Source of the DNA: Acidovorax radicis
Lineage (GTDB): Bacteria > Pseudomonadota > Gammaproteobacteria > Burkholderiales > Burkholderiaceae_C
DNA length: 64,000 nucleotides
Reading direction: 5' to 3'
Assembly: GCF_020510705.1 (NCBI RefSeq)
Contig: NZ_CP075184.1
Coordinates: forward strand, 2,046,001 to 2,110,000
Shown here: positions 62,879-64,000 of the stretch, piece after piece
Layout of the letters: the number at the start of each line of letters is the position of its first letter
Numbering within the stretch: position 1 is the stretch's first letter
Notes under the pieces: generated by a model
Databases searched by the model: none
What the model was told of the DNA's origin: nothing
The model's input: only the letters and a program-made list of their open reading frames with translations
Translations under genes and position numbers: made by a program

Positions 62879-64000
62879 TCAGGCTGCGGCCGACAGCAGC
62901 CGGACGGCGGGCGCGGGTGCGTGCGGCGCGGCGGCTTCCAGCGTGAAGACTGCGATGGCCGCCACCTGGGCCCGCGCCTGCTCCTGCAGACTGCAGGCGG
63001 CGGCGGAGAGTTCTTCCACCAGCGCCGCGTTCTGCTGCGTGGCCTGGTCCAGGTGCTGCACGGCCTGCCCGATCTGAGCCGTGCCACCACGCTGCTCGGT
63101 GCTGGCGGCGCTGATGTCGGCCATGAGGGTGGTCACGCGCCGGATGGCGGCCACGGCTTCCTGGATGGTGGTGCCCGCCGCGTCCACCAAGCTGGCCCCC
63201 TGGCCCACGCGCTCGGTGCTGGCGCTGATGAGCTGCTTGATTTCCTTGGCCGCCTCGGCGCTGCGCTGCGCCAGACTGCGCACCTCAGACGCCACCACCG
63301 CGAAGCCCCGGCCCTGCTCGCCGGCGCGGGCAGCCTCGACAGCGGCGTTCAGCGCCAGGATGTTGGTCTGGAAGGCGATGCCGTCGATCACGCCGATGAT
63401 GTCCGCGATGCGGCCGGACGAGGCGTGGATGTCGCGCATGGTGGCCACCACCTGGTCCATCACTGCGCCGCCGCGCTCTGCCACTGTGCTGGCCTCGGCG
63501 GCCAGCGCACGGGCCTGACCGGCGTTGTCGGCGTTGTGCTGCACGGCTGCGTTGAGCTGTTCCATGGCGGCGGCGGTCTGCTCCAGCGCGCTGGCCTGCT
63601 GCGCGGTGCGGTTGGCCAAGTCGTGGTTGCCGGTGGAGATCTGGCTGGAGGCGCTTGCCACGCTTTCGCCGCCCTCGCGGATGGTGGCGACGACGCCGGT
63701 GAGCTGCCGCTGCATGGCGGCCAGCGCGCGCAGCACTTGGGCCGCCTCGTCCCGTCCGCCCACTGCGATGGGCTGGCTTAGGTCGCCTTGGGCGATGCGC
63801 TCGGCCGAGTGCACGGCCTGCTCCAGCGCGCGCCTAATGCCCCGTACCATCGTGGCGGCGAACAGGATCGCCAGCAGCAGCCCGCCCGCGATGGTGGCCC
63901 AGGCAACGGCGCGTACCGTGGCGTAGCGTTCTGCGCTGGCGGCGCTGGCCTTGCGACCCTCGTCGGCCTGCAGCTGCACCAGGGCCTCGATGTTTGCGCC
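62879..64000 (-). CDS. Methyl-accepting chemotaxis protein (5' part outside window)
   Basis: The frame is open past the right edge, so the periplasmic sensor is missing; the visible ~373 residues start in the end of the sensor region. They contain a membrane helix ([20 protein letters not shown]), a HAMP domain ([22 protein letters not shown]) and the signalling coiled coil with the invariant hairpin tip ([21 protein letters not shown]) and flanking heptads. It ends in an Ala/Pro tail without the NWETF-type CheR-docking pentapeptide. Ligand unknown. Confidence 0.95.
   Translation of the reverse strand, partial: GANIEALVQLQADEGRKASAASAERYATVRAVAWATIAGGLLLAILFAATMVRGIRRALEQAVHSAERIAQGDLSQPIAVGGRDEAAQVLRALAAMQRQLTGVVATIREGGESVASASSQISTGNHDLANRTAQQASALEQTAAAMEQLNAAVQHNADNAGQARALAAEASTVAERGGAVMDQVVATMRDIHASSGRIADIIGVIDGIAFQTNILALNAAVEAARAGEQGRGFAVVASEVRSLAQRSAEAAKEIKQLISASTERVGQGASLVDAAGTTIQEAVAAIRRVTTLMADISAASTEQRGGTAQIGQAVQHLDQATQQNAALVEELSAAACSLQEQARAQVAAIAVFTLEAAAPHAPAPAVRLLSAAA

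Overview
The window is GC-rich betaproteobacterial chromosome, most likely Comamonadaceae (Acidovorax or a close relative). The evidence is the order rimP-nusA-infB-rbfA-truB-typA, the smpB/ratA/rnfH-guaB-guaA block, and five copies of a ~50-bp interspersed repeat of a kind I associate with that family. No rRNA, tRNA or CRISPR was seen.

Layout. 1-10.8 kb: a type IV pilus/type II secretion-like assembly locus on the + strand. It holds a peptidoglycan-binding protein (cut by the window edge), a GspE/PilB ATPase with a MshEN domain, a GspF/PilC platform, a bitopic accessory protein and five pseudopilins. Four of the pseudopilins share an unusual LPCP-type ectodomain, and three of those carry Ala/Gly-rich hydrophobic C-terminal extensions. 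10.9-15.8 kb: a small hypothetical gene, a MocR-type regulator, and a divergent module of di-haem and tri-haem cytochromes c plus a thioredoxin-like protein. 15.9-19.6 kb: a large SWIM/SNF2 helicase flanked by two repeats. 19.7-28.2 kb: the rimP-typA translation operon behind a promoter and terminator-bearing leader. 28.3-38.2 kb: housekeeping genes (EamA transporter, HIBYL-CoA hydrolase-like protein, lipoprotein/ECF sigma/anti-sigma operon, smpB, ratA, rnfH, guaB, guaA).

38.2-41.8 kb is a small genomic island at the 3' end of guaA: putative integrase arm-site repeats, a tyrosine integrase, a HicA-like toxin/HTH antitoxin-like pair with its own operator-promoter, an AlpA-like regulator, and decayed insertion-sequence DNA. 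41.8-55.9 kb is a coherent metal or tetrapyrrole acquisition cluster: Crp/Fnr regulator, two TonB-dependent receptors, a solute-binding protein, an apparently exported and membrane-anchored CobN-like chelatase, an ExbB-like/DUF2149 pair, an ABC permease and ATPase, and an NnrS protein. Six of these genes (CobN-like to NnrS) overlap stop-to-start. It resembles the Bacteroidetes hmu (HmuS) haem system grafted onto a NitT/TauT-type ABC transporter, and is one of the two most interesting systems here; the other is the pseudopilin locus.

56.3-61.3 kb (- strand) is a siderophore/metal locus: DUF2946 protein, HMA metal-binding protein, TonB siderophore receptor and SbmA-like ABC exporter. 61.7-62.3 kb holds a broken polB start with an in-frame stop, a LexA box upstream of it, and a divergent 26-codon ORF. 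The right edge cuts a methyl-accepting chemotaxis protein.
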